This document shows positions 33,268-41,485 of a DNA stretch of 64,000 bases, in pieces. This stretch comes from Solirubrobacter deserti (lineage in GTDB: Bacteria; Actinomycetota; Thermoleophilia; Solirubrobacterales; Solirubrobacteraceae). Positions within the stretch are counted from its first letter, which is position 1. Each line of letters opens with the position of its first letter. The notes under the pieces are model-generated. The model was not told the origin of the DNA, did not search any database, and saw only the letters and a program-made list of their open reading frames with translations. The position numbers and the translations under genes are program-made. Where the stretch lies: contig NZ_JAPCID010000016.1 in NCBI RefSeq assembly GCF_027587175.1, positions 62,001 to 126,000 of the forward strand. Direction: 5' to 3'.

Positions 33268-33371
33268 CGAGGCGTGGCGTCGAGGGCGCCGCCGCAATGC
33301 GGGCAACCTGCCCGCTCTGCAACGCGCGCCTCCGGCCACAGCCGAAGACAGCGAAGGCACAGGATCCTCAT
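33264..33371 (-). CDS. 35-residue zinc-ribbon mini-protein
   Basis: A minus-strand gene starting at ATG 33371 with a strong Shine-Dalgarno, AAAGGAGG, at the ideal distance (the GGATCT between them). The product is MRILCLRCLRLWPEARVAE followed by RAGCPHCGGALDATPR: two CxxC knuckles (Cys5/Cys8 and Cys23/Cys26), as expected for a single zinc ribbon. It ends convergently with ogt and is divergent from glgP. Its function is unknown; rubredoxin-like, nucleic-acid or protein contacts are all possible. Its size puts it below most gene-finding cut-offs. Confidence 0.8.
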   Translation of the reverse strand: MRILCLRCLRLWPEARVAERAGCPHCGGALDATPR

Positions 33372-33442
33372 AGATCCTCCTTTCATCGGCCGAGAGCGCT
33401 GCGATGGCGCTCGATCAGCACTGTCAAGCTTATCGGCAGGCA

Positions 33443-33457
33443 TTCAGGGAACCTGAA
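33443..33457. promoter_or_regulatory. Inverted repeat just before glgP
   Basis: TTCAGG-GAA-CCTGAA, perfect 6-bp arms, ends 5 bp before the glgP ATG and occupies the position of a ribosome binding site. It may be an operator or an initiation-region hairpin that controls glgP translation. No regulator is identified. Confidence 0.4.
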
Positions 33458-33462
33458 GACCT

Positions 33463-35604
33463 ATGCTGGCCCACGTGCAAGCAGGCAGCCGCGACCTGGA
33501 GCGAGCCGCCGAGGCGCTCGCTTCTCGCCTTCCAGAACCGTTGGGCGTCTACGCCCGTCTCGCCTATAACTACCGCTGGGCTTGGGACCCGGACGGCCCC
33601 GACGTGTTCCGCGACCTGGACCCGGAGCGCTGGGAGAAGGTCGCCGAGAACCCGGTCAAGCAGCTGCAGGAGGCGTCGACCGCCGGCCTGAGCGCCGCGG
33701 CGCAGAACCCCGAGCTCCTCGCCCGCGTCGCGGCCGTCGAGGAGCGCGTGAACGCCGACCTCAACCGCCCGCCCCACGACGGCCCCGCGTCGACCGAGCG
33801 CCCGATCGCGTACTTCTCCGCCGAGTACGGCTTCCACGGCTCGTTCCCGATTTACTCGGGCGGGCTCGGCGCGCTCGCCGGCGACATCCTCAAGGAGGCG
33901 TCCGACCGCGCGTGGCCGCTGGTCGCCGTCGGCCTCCTGTACCGCCACGGCTACTTCCGCCAGCGCATCGACAACCGCGGTTGGCAGCACGAGTACTGGG
34001 TCGACACCGACCCGGACCGCCTCCCCGCCGCGCTCGTCACCGACGACGCCGGCAAGCCGATCACGATCTGCGTCCACATCGGCACCGAGGAGGTCGTGGC
34101 GCAGATCTGGCGCACGAACGTCGGCCGCGTGCCGCTGTACCTGCTCGACGCCGAGCGCCCGGAGAACAACGAGTCCGCGCGCTGGATCACGAGCCGTTTG
34201 TACATCGGCGACGAGGACACGCGCCTGGCCCAGTACATGCTGCTCGGCATCGGCGGCGTGCGCGCGCTCGAGGCGATGGCGATCGAGCCGAGCATCGTGC
34301 ACCTCAACGAGGGCCACGCGGCGTTCGCCTCGCTGGAGCTGGCCAAGCGCGAGTACAGCGGCCAGGGCTCGCTCGGCCCCGCGCTCGACGTCGCGCGTCA
34401 GCGGACGGTCTTCACCACCCACACGCCGGTCCCGGCCGGCAACGACACCTACCCGGCCCATCAGGTCGAGAGCGTGCTCGAGCACATGGCCGGCACGCTC
34501 GGCGTCAACGCCTCGGAGGTCATCCGCCTCGGACGCACCAACCCCGAGGAGGAGGCCGAGCCGTTCGGCGTGACCCAGTTCGCGCTGCGCACGAGCCGCG
34601 CCGCCAACGGCGTCGCCCGCCGCCACGGCGAGGTCGCGCGCGAGATGTGGAACGCGATGTGGCCGGACAAGGCCGTCGACGACGTGCCGATCACCCACGT
34701 CACCAACGGCGTCCACATCCCCACGTGGCTCGGCCGCCCGATGTGGGCGCTGCTGAACCAGCATCTCGGGGAGGACTGGCTCGACCGCGCGACCGACCCC
34801 GCCACCTGGGCGCCCGTGGAGGACATCCCGGCCCAGGAGCTGTGGGCCGTCCGCACCCAGCAGCGCGCCGAGCTGATCGAGTACGTGCGCCATCGCGCCG
34901 TCGTGGACCGGCTGGCACGGGACGAGTCGCGCCCGTACGCCGAAGCCGCGGCCGCGTTCGACCCGGACGTGCTGACGGTCGGCTTCGCCCGCCGCCTCGC
35001 GACCTACAAGCGCCTGAACCTGCTGCTGCAGGACGTCGAGCGCGCGATCCGCGTCGTCGGCAGCGACCGCCCGATCCAGGTGCTGCTCGCGGGCAAGGCG
35101 CACCCGCGCGACGACGCCGGCAAGTCGCTCGTCCAGGGCCTGTTCTCGATGAAGCACGCGCCGGGCTTCGCGGGCCGCGTCGCCTACCTGGACGACTACG
35201 ACCTGCGCATGGCCGCCCATCTGGTCCGCGGCTGCGACGTCTGGATCAACCTCCCGCGCCCGCCGCTGGAGGCGTCCGGCACGTCCGGCATGAAGAACGT
35301 GATGAACGGCGGCCTGCAGCTGTCGGTGCTCGACGGCTGGTGGGCGGAGGGCTACGACGGCGACAACGGCTGGGCGCTGCCGGGCGACGTCGACCCCGAT
35401 CACGGCGCCCAGGACGCGCGCCACGCGCACGAGCTCTTCCGGCTGCTGGAGGAAGAGGTCGCGCCCGAGTTCTACACGGCCGGCGAAGACGGCATCCCCA
35501 AGAACTGGGTGACCCGGATCCGGCGCTCGCTGCGCACGCTCGGCCCGGAGTTCGGCGCCGGGCGCATGCTCGAGGACTACGAGAAGAAGGTCTACGGGAA
35601 GTGA
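33463..35604 (+). CDS. glgP: Alpha-glucan (glycogen) phosphorylase
   Basis: A 713-residue phosphorylase of the shorter bacterial type, releasing glucose-1-phosphate from alpha-1,4-glucans with phosphate. Landmarks are LAYNYRWAWDPDGPDVFRDL at the N-terminus, IAYFSAEYGFHGSFPIYSGG near residue 115, LNEGHAAFASLELA near residue 284, and the C-terminal pyridoxal-phosphate block EASGTSGMKNVMNGGLQLSV near residue 603, with the cofactor Lys in GMKN. No other glycogen gene is adjacent. The stop TGA is part of dispersed repeat copy 3. Confidence 0.94.
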   Translation: MLAHVQAGSRDLERAAEALASRLPEPLGVYARLAYNYRWAWDPDGPDVFRDLDPERWEKVAENPVKQLQEASTAGLSAAAQNPELLARVAAVEERVNADLNRPPHDGPASTERPIAYFSAEYGFHGSFPIYSGGLGALAGDILKEASDRAWPLVAVGLLYRHGYFRQRIDNRGWQHEYWVDTDPDRLPAALVTDDAGKPITICVHIGTEEVVAQIWRTNVGRVPLYLLDAERPENNESARWITSRLYIGDEDTRLAQYMLLGIGGVRALEAMAIEPSIVHLNEGHAAFASLELAKREYSGQGSLGPALDVARQRTVFTTHTPVPAGNDTYPAHQVESVLEHMAGTLGVNASEVIRLGRTNPEEEAEPFGVTQFALRTSRAANGVARRHGEVAREMWNAMWPDKAVDDVPITHVTNGVHIPTWLGRPMWALLNQHLGEDWLDRATDPATWAPVEDIPAQELWAVRTQQRAELIEYVRHRAVVDRLARDESRPYAEAAAAFDPDVLTVGFARRLATYKRLNLLLQDVERAIRVVGSDRPIQVLLAGKAHPRDDAGKSLVQGLFSMKHAPGFAGRVAYLDDYDLRMAAHLVRGCDVWINLPRPPLEASGTSGMKNVMNGGLQLSVLDGWWAEGYDGDNGWALPGDVDPDHGAQDARHAHELFRLLEEEVAPEFYTAGEDGIPKNWVTRIRRSLRTLGPEFGAGRMLEDYEKKVYGK

Positions 35605-35645
35605 AGGCGGGCATTCCCTCCACCCCACCTCGATCATCCGACCTC
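35603..35645 (+). repeat. 43-bp dispersed intergenic repeat, copy 3
   Basis: This copy begins in the glgP stop TGA, reads GAAGGCGGGCATTCCC, and ends GATCATCCGACCTC. It is the most diverged copy, but keeps the four G-runs on the opposite strand (GG T GGGG T GG A GGG) and the small GGG-CATT-CCC stem. It lies between the convergent glgP and giant-protein genes. Confidence 0.78.
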
Positions 35646-35701
35646 AACTCGCGCGCCGCAAGCGCGGGGGCGCTCCGGCCGAAGCGCCCCCGCACCGCGT
35701 C

Positions 35702-38700
35702 CTAGCTCGCCCGCAGCACCAGCTTGAGCTTCTTGTTGCGGGCGCTCTTGGGCACCTTGACCTTCACCACGCGCGCTTCACCGGCGCGCACGTTGTAGGT
35801 CGCACGGCCCACCACACGCGCGCCCTGCTTGAGCTCGATCCGCCCGCGGCAGCGCTCGCCCTCGTCCGGGCAGGTGACCTCCACACTGACCCGGCCCGCG
35901 CTGACCTTGCCGAGCTTGGCCCGCACGGGCTTGCGAGTCGTCGGCGCCGGCAGCACGATCCTGTCGCCCGGCGTGTACGCCACCGTGACCGGCGCGCTCA
36001 GCGCCTGCGCGCTCGAGCCGGTCGCGTTGGACGCGACCACACCGCAGCGCACGGTGCGGCCGGAGCTGCCCGCGGGCACCGTCCAGGTCGCGCCCGTCGC
36101 CGCCTCGGCGCCCTCGACCAGCCACACGTAGGCGAAGCCGGTCGGGTCGTCGCTCCACGTGCCGGGCTCGCACCGCAGCTCCGCGCCAGCGGCCGCCGTG
36201 CCCGCCACGCTCGGCGCCGTGATCGCCTCGGGCTCGCGCGCCAGCACCGTCACCGCCGCGCTCGCCGCCGGCGCGCTGTCGCCACCCGCGTTGGTCGCGA
36301 CCACCTGGCACGTGAGCGCACGCCCGACGTCCTCCGCCGTCGCGACGTGCGTCTCGCCCGTCGCCCCGCCGATCGCCACGCCGCCGCGCAGCCACCGGCG
36401 CGCGTACGCCGTCGGCGTGCGCGTCCACTCGCCCGTCGAGCAGGTGAGCGCCTCGCCGCGCTTGGCCGTACCGGAGATCGCGGGCGCGGCCGTGTTGATC
36501 GGCGCCGGGAGCGGCACGGTCACCGGCGCGCTCACCGCCGGCTCGCCCGCCCCCGCGTCGTTGGTGGCGGTCACCGAGCACGTGAGTGCCTTGCCCGCCG
36601 CGCTCTCCGGGATCGTGTAGGTCGCCGTCGCCACGCCCGGGACGGACGCCCCGTCGACGGACCACGAGTAGACGTACGATGCCGGGAAGTTGCGCCACGT
36701 GCCCGTGGAGCAGCTCACCGTCTCGCCCACGCGCGCCGTTGCGCCGATCGCGGGCGGCTCCACGTTCACCGGCGCCTCGGCCTGCACGTACCCGAGCGCG
36801 CCCGTCGCGGTGCCGCCGAGGTGGACGAACCAGCCGCCGATCCACAGCTTCGGGCCGTGCGAGTACAGCGCGAAGGCGTTGCCGTCGGCCTGCGCGTCCC
36901 AGCCCGCGAGCGTTGCGCCCGTGGCCGCGTCGACCGCCGCCAGGCCACGCCGCTCGACGCCGCCGACGCTGGTGAAGCGGCCGGCCACGAACACCGCGCC
37001 GCCGTGGCGCTCGACCGCGGTCACGTGGCCGTCGGTGGTGACCGCGAACCCGGACAAGCGCCTGCCGGTGGCGGCGTCGAGCCGCACCACAGCGCCGGAC
37101 CGGCCGTTGAGGGCACCGCCGGCCACGAGCAGCGCGCCGTCCGCGTCCGCGCGCAGCACGTCGACCGCGTCCCAGCCCGCGGGCAGCTCGCCCTCGAAGC
37201 CGGGCACCGCGGCACCGTCACGGTCATAGGCCCTGAGCTCGAGCCGGTAGGCCTCGTCGACGGCCACACGCGAGACGGCGTACACGCGGTCGCCCGCGGA
37301 GAACACACGCAGCACGCGCCCGTCGGTCTCGGCCACGAGCCCGGGCTGCACGCGGCCCGTGCGCGCGTCCAGCGCGGCGAGGTTGAGGCGCCCGACGCCG
37401 TCCAGGAACGTGAACTCACCGCCGACCAGCAGCTGGTCGCCCCGGGCCGCGAGTGCGTGAATCGAGCCCGCGACCTCGAGTGCGAAGCTCTCGTCGATGC
37501 CGCCGTCCTCTGGGTCGGCGCGGCGCAGCGCCGACCCGTCCTGCGCGACGAAGTACAGCCAGCCGCCCGCCGGCGCGAGCAGCCGCGGGGCGACGCCCGC
37601 GAGCGCGAACCCGCGGTCGATCTCGCCCGTCCGGGCATCGAACGCGAACGCGTGCGTCGCGATCCCGGCCATGTCGAACGAGCCGCCGACGACGACGCGT
37701 GAGCCCGCAGCGGCGAGGCCGCCCAGCGTCAGCGGCTGCTGCGTAGCCGAGACCGTCGCATAGGCGCCGCGCAGCTGGCCGGTATCCGCGTCCAGCGCCG
37801 TCAGCCGGCCCGCCGGGGACGCGTGCCACAGCGTCGCGCCGGCCAGCAGCAGCGGGCCGCCGGACGTGCCCGTGGACGCGCTCGGCACGCCGAAGCCGGG
37901 AACCGTCGCGCCCGTGGTGGCGTCCACGGCGTAGACGGGTCCGGCGAGGCCCGCGACCGTCGTGGCGGTGGAGACGTAGACCACGCCGTCGCCGACGGCG
38001 AGCCCGCGCACGATCGAGTTCGCGGCGACCGTGGGGATGAACGCCGTGTCCAGCGTGCCGGCGTCGTCGGTGCGGATCGCGGCCAGCGCGCGGCGGGCCG
38101 TGCCGTTGACCGTCGTGACGTTGCCGGCGACGAACAGCCGCGTGCCGGAGACGACGAGCTCGTCGATCAGGGCGCCGGCGGCGGTCGGGGCCCACGTGTG
38201 GTCGACGGCGCCCGTAACGGCGTCGGCGCGCGCCAGGCGCGTGTGCGTGGCGTCGCCGGCGCGGGTGAACTGGCCGCCCACGTACAGGCGGTCGCCGTCG
38301 ACCGTGAGCGCCTGCACCACGCCGCCCGTGACGGCGACGGGCGTGAAGCCCGCGACCGGCGCGCCGTCCGCGCCCACGGCGATGACGCCGGACGCACCGC
38401 CCAGGTAGACCGTGCCGCCGCGCACCGCCAGCGCGCTGATCGCACCGGTGACCGCCGGGGCCCAGCCGGAGACCGTGCCGTCCGCACGGATGTGCGCCAG
38501 CCCGGCGCGGGCGGTCTCGCCCACGCGCGTGAACGAGCCGGAGAGGTACACGCCGCCCGCGCCGTCGGAGACGATCGCGGTGACCGTGCCGTCCACGCGC
38601 GGCCAGCCGTCGGCCAGCGCCCCGACGAGCGGGTCCACCACCGCGACCGAACCCGTGTCGCGCACCAGCCCCGAGAGTCCGGAGGTGTTGAAGTAGTCGC

Positions 38701-40849
38701 CCGTGGCGTACACGCGCGGGCCGTCACCCAGCAGGCCCGTGACCATGTCGCGCGCCTGCCGGCCGATGCCGTGCCCGCGGTCGGACGGCATCGCCCCGGA
38801 GGCCGGGGCGCCTGGGCGCGCCGGCGGGAGCAGGCGTCCGAGGTTGCGCAGGATGGACGTCTCGCCCGTCACCCACACGTCGCCTGACGGCGTCACGGCG
38901 AGCGTCTGGTCGCCGAGCCCGAAGTCGGCGAACAGCGGCTGATCGCCGATGGTGGTCACGACCTGCGGCTCGAGCGTCGCGCCGTCCGCCAGACCCGCGA
39001 CCGGCACGCGCCAGACGCTGCGGTCGAACATCCGCGGCTCGGAGAAGTCGCCCTCACCCGTCAACGCCACGAGCGCGCCGTCTGGCGCCGTTGCGAGGTC
39101 GAGGATCCGCGCGAGCGAGGTCGGGCGGACGAACGTGCGCGTCGTGCGCGCCGCGACGTCGTAGGCGATCAACGCGAGCTCCGGCGCCTCCAAGAACACC
39201 GTGCCGCCGTCGCGCGTGACCGCGAGCCCGGTGGCCACGGCGTCGTGGACCTTCTCCGCCGTCCCGTCGGGGGCGACGCGCAACACTCCCTGCGGCGACG
39301 CGACCCACCAGCCGCCGGTGCGCGGGTCACGGGCGAGGTCTCCGCCGTAGTCGAGGTTCACGGGCGCACCGTCGAGCGTGATCGGCGTGGTCTTGACACC
39401 GGTCGCCTCGCCGCCGGTGCGGCGCAGCGCGACCTCGAGGATCGCGCCCGGGCCGGCGTTGCCGCCCGGCGAGCCGCCGTGCAGCACCGCGAGGCGCGTG
39501 CTGTCGACCGCGGTCAGACCGTGGAGCCGGTAGAGCGGCTCGTCGGCGGCGGCGATCTGACGGCGGCCGTCCGGAAGGTCGCGGCGCATCGCGGCGCGGA
39601 AGACGGTGAAGCCGCGCGGGTTGCCCGCGTCGACGGTGAGCAACAGGTTGCGCTGCGGGACGGCGAGGATGCCCTCGGGCTCGCCGCCGCTCGGGAGCGC
39701 CTGCATGAGCTTGGGCTGCGTGGGGTCCGTGACGTCGACGAACACGACCGCGTCGCCGCGCTCGGCGCCGATCGCGGCGACGGTCGTGCGCCCGTAGGTG
39801 CCGACATCGACGCCCTCGAACTCGGCGCCGTGCGACGTGCTGCGGTCGTCGGGATACAGGCCGCGGTCGGCGAGGTACTTCTCGACGCGCTCCTTGGAGT
39901 CGTACACGAGCGTGCCGTCGAGGGCGTGGATCGTGAACGAGCGCCCGCCCAGGCCGGCCTCGCCCTCGTTGGCGAGGATCACGTGCTCGCCGCCGGGCAA
40001 CAAGCCGATGGCGTCCGGCTCGCGCGGCGCGCCGAGCGTGGCGTCCTGGCGGTCCGTGAGCGGGTCGGTGAACGCGATCCGGTTGGGCGTCCGGTTGCGG
40101 TCCGAGAGCTGGTTGTCGGTGCGCCCGGCGCTCCAGATGTCGGTGATCGCGTTGCCCGGGATGTCGACGACCGCGACCGCGTTGTTCTCCTGCAGCGTGA
40201 CGACGGCCGTGTTGTCGGGCCGGATGTCGATGAACTCGGGCTGGAGGTCGTTCGGGTTCGCCAGCGCGGGGTCGGTCGCGTCGATCGCGATCCCGTTGAT
40301 CTCCCAGTCCGCCGGGTCGGTTCCTTCCAGCCTCACGCGCGCGAGCTCGCCCTGGACGCCGGCGGGCTCGTTCTCGATGGCGATCAGCGCCCACTGGCCG
40401 TCGGGGGAGATCGCGACGCCGTCGGGCTGGCCCGCGAGCGGCCACGTGACCAGCGGCGCCAGCGTGCGCGCGTCGAACACCGACAGGCGCGAGACCTGCA
40501 GCGTGCCGCTGGCCTTCTGGGTGACGAGCAGGTGACGCCCGTCCGGCGTGACGTTGACCGAGGTGACGTAGGCGCCGTTGCCGATGCCGATCGTGCGCTG
40601 GAACTTCGGCTTGGCCGGGTCGCTGAGGTCCCAGGCGCTGAAGCCACGCTCGCCGAGCGTGGTGAACAGCCGCATGCCGTCGGGCGTGACGTCGGCGATC
40701 TCCGGCGTCTGGCTGCCGGACGTCGGACCGGGCGGTGGTCCGGACCGGCTGACGAGCTCGAACGTGTCGTAGGCGGGCGGTTTCGCCGCCTGCGCCGGTG
40801 AGGCCAGGATCAGGAGCGCCGCGATGACGGCGCCGAACAACGACCGCAT
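35702..40849 (-). CDS. Giant exported beta-propeller and Ig-like repeat protein
   Basis: A 1,715-residue exported protein starting at ATG 40849 with a signal peptide (MRSLFGAVIAALLILASPAQ, cut after AQA). Residues about 30-430 form a propeller with repeats such as TPDGMRLFTTLGERGFSAWD and SPDGQWALIAIENE. A second propeller-like region (about 440-650) follows. Then come about a dozen delta-60-like repeats (LYVGGQFTRAGDATHTRLAR, LFVAGNVTTVNGTARRALAA, LLVGGEFTFLDGVGRLNLAA) to about 1,300, three Ig-like modules of about 95 residues with paired Cys (GEALTCSTGEW, ALTCQVVATNAGGDSAPAAS), and a Lys-rich C-terminal sandwich. No catalytic motif or cell-wall anchor was seen. Probably a surface scaffold or adhesin. 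Confidence 0.85.
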   Translation of the reverse strand: MRSLFGAVIAALLILASPAQAAKPPAYDTFELVSRSGPPPGPTSGSQTPEIADVTPDGMRLFTTLGERGFSAWDLSDPAKPKFQRTIGIGNGAYVTSVNVTPDGRHLLVTQKASGTLQVSRLSVFDARTLAPLVTWPLAGQPDGVAISPDGQWALIAIENEPAGVQGELARVRLEGTDPADWEINGIAIDATDPALANPNDLQPEFIDIRPDNTAVVTLQENNAVAVVDIPGNAITDIWSAGRTDNQLSDRNRTPNRIAFTDPLTDRQDATLGAPREPDAIGLLPGGEHVILANEGEAGLGGRSFTIHALDGTLVYDSKERVEKYLADRGLYPDDRSTSHGAEFEGVDVGTYGRTTVAAIGAERGDAVVFVDVTDPTQPKLMQALPSGGEPEGILAVPQRNLLLTVDAGNPRGFTVFRAAMRRDLPDGRRQIAAADEPLYRLHGLTAVDSTRLAVLHGGSPGGNAGPGAILEVALRRTGGEATGVKTTPITLDGAPVNLDYGGDLARDPRTGGWWVASPQGVLRVAPDGTAEKVHDAVATGLAVTRDGGTVFLEAPELALIAYDVAARTTRTFVRPTSLARILDLATAPDGALVALTGEGDFSEPRMFDRSVWRVPVAGLADGATLEPQVVTTIGDQPLFADFGLGDQTLAVTPSGDVWVTGETSILRNLGRLLPPARPGAPASGAMPSDRGHGIGRQARDMVTGLLGDGPRVYATGDYFNTSGLSGLVRDTGSVAVVDPLVGALADGWPRVDGTVTAIVSDGAGGVYLSGSFTRVGETARAGLAHIRADGTVSGWAPAVTGAISALAVRGGTVYLGGASGVIAVGADGAPVAGFTPVAVTGGVVQALTVDGDRLYVGGQFTRAGDATHTRLARADAVTGAVDHTWAPTAAGALIDELVVSGTRLFVAGNVTTVNGTARRALAAIRTDDAGTLDTAFIPTVAANSIVRGLAVGDGVVYVSTATTVAGLAGPVYAVDATTGATVPGFGVPSASTGTSGGPLLLAGATLWHASPAGRLTALDADTGQLRGAYATVSATQQPLTLGGLAAAGSRVVVGGSFDMAGIATHAFAFDARTGEIDRGFALAGVAPRLLAPAGGWLYFVAQDGSALRRADPEDGGIDESFALEVAGSIHALAARGDQLLVGGEFTFLDGVGRLNLAALDARTGRVQPGLVAETDGRVLRVFSAGDRVYAVSRVAVDEAYRLELRAYDRDGAAVPGFEGELPAGWDAVDVLRADADGALLVAGGALNGRSGAVVRLDAATGRRLSGFAVTTDGHVTAVERHGGAVFVAGRFTSVGGVERRGLAAVDAATGATLAGWDAQADGNAFALYSHGPKLWIGGWFVHLGGTATGALGYVQAEAPVNVEPPAIGATARVGETVSCSTGTWRNFPASYVYSWSVDGASVPGVATATYTIPESAAGKALTCSVTATNDAGAGEPAVSAPVTVPLPAPINTAAPAISGTAKRGEALTCSTGEWTRTPTAYARRWLRGGVAIGGATGETHVATAEDVGRALTCQVVATNAGGDSAPAASAAVTVLAREPEAITAPSVAGTAAAGAELRCEPGTWSDDPTGFAYVWLVEGAEAATGATWTVPAGSSGRTVRCGVVASNATGSSAQALSAPVTVAYTPGDRIVLPAPTTRKPVRAKLGKVSAGRVSVEVTCPDEGERCRGRIELKQGARVVGRATYNVRAGEARVVKVKVPKSARNKKLKLVLRAS

Positions 40850-40953
40850 ATTCCCTCCGTGGATGGGGACCGGCGAAGAGTCCACCGGACCCAGCGGTCC
40901 GCGGCAACGGCCACTTACGGGATGTTCACGCCGCATTCACGGCGTGGGCGCGC

Positions 40954-41424
40954 TCAGGGTTCGATGATCTCGGGTTCGGTCGGCGTCGGGGTGACCGAAG
41001 CGTCGGGGGTCGTCTCGCCCTCGATCGTCGGCTCCGGCGGGAGCTCGCCCTCGGTGGTGGGTGCGGGCGTCGGGGTCTCGGTCGGCAGCGGCGTCACCGT
41101 CGGCGTCGGCACCGCGCCCACGCCGCCGGCCGGGATGCGTGCGTCCAGCTCACGGCGCACGTCGGTCTGCAGCTGCTGGAAGTTGCGGTCGATCTCGCCG
41201 CGGACCGAGTTCACGCGGTCGTCGACCTCCTGGACGGTGATGTAGAACATCAGGCCGACGCCGGCCAGCACGACGAGCGCCGTCACCACGAGCATCCACG
41301 GCGCCACGCCCCCGCTGCGACGGAAGTTCGCCGTGCAGTACGGGCACTGCGGACCGGTCGCCCACGAGATCCGAGCGCACTTGGGACATACGCGCTGCGG
41401 AGGCGCGCCGACTGAACCCTCCAT
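40954..41424 (-). CDS. Zinc-ribbon single-pass membrane protein with coiled coil and Thr/Pro tail
   Basis: A 156-residue protein. It begins with a zinc ribbon (CPKC at residues 13-16 and CPYC at 27-30), then a basic patch (FRRSGG). A single helix follows (MLVVTALVVLAGVGLMFYIT, about residues 44-63), then a probable coiled coil (VDDRVNSVRGEIDRNFQQL) and a PT/PE-rich low-complexity tail ending PEIIEP. The ribbon is probably cytoplasmic and the tail outside. I do not recognise a family. The zinc-ribbon-plus-membrane layout recurs in the large gene at 43490. Confidence 0.8.
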   Translation of the reverse strand: MEGSVGAPPQRVCPKCARISWATGPQCPYCTANFRRSGGVAPWMLVVTALVVLAGVGLMFYITVQEVDDRVNSVRGEIDRNFQQLQTDVRRELDARIPAGGVGAVPTPTVTPLPTETPTPAPTTEGELPPEPTIEGETTPDASVTPTPTEPEIIEP

Positions 41425-41485
41425 ATCCCACTAGCGTAGGACAAGGTCCGGGCTCGCCGACGCGCCTCATGCGCAGTTCAGTGCG

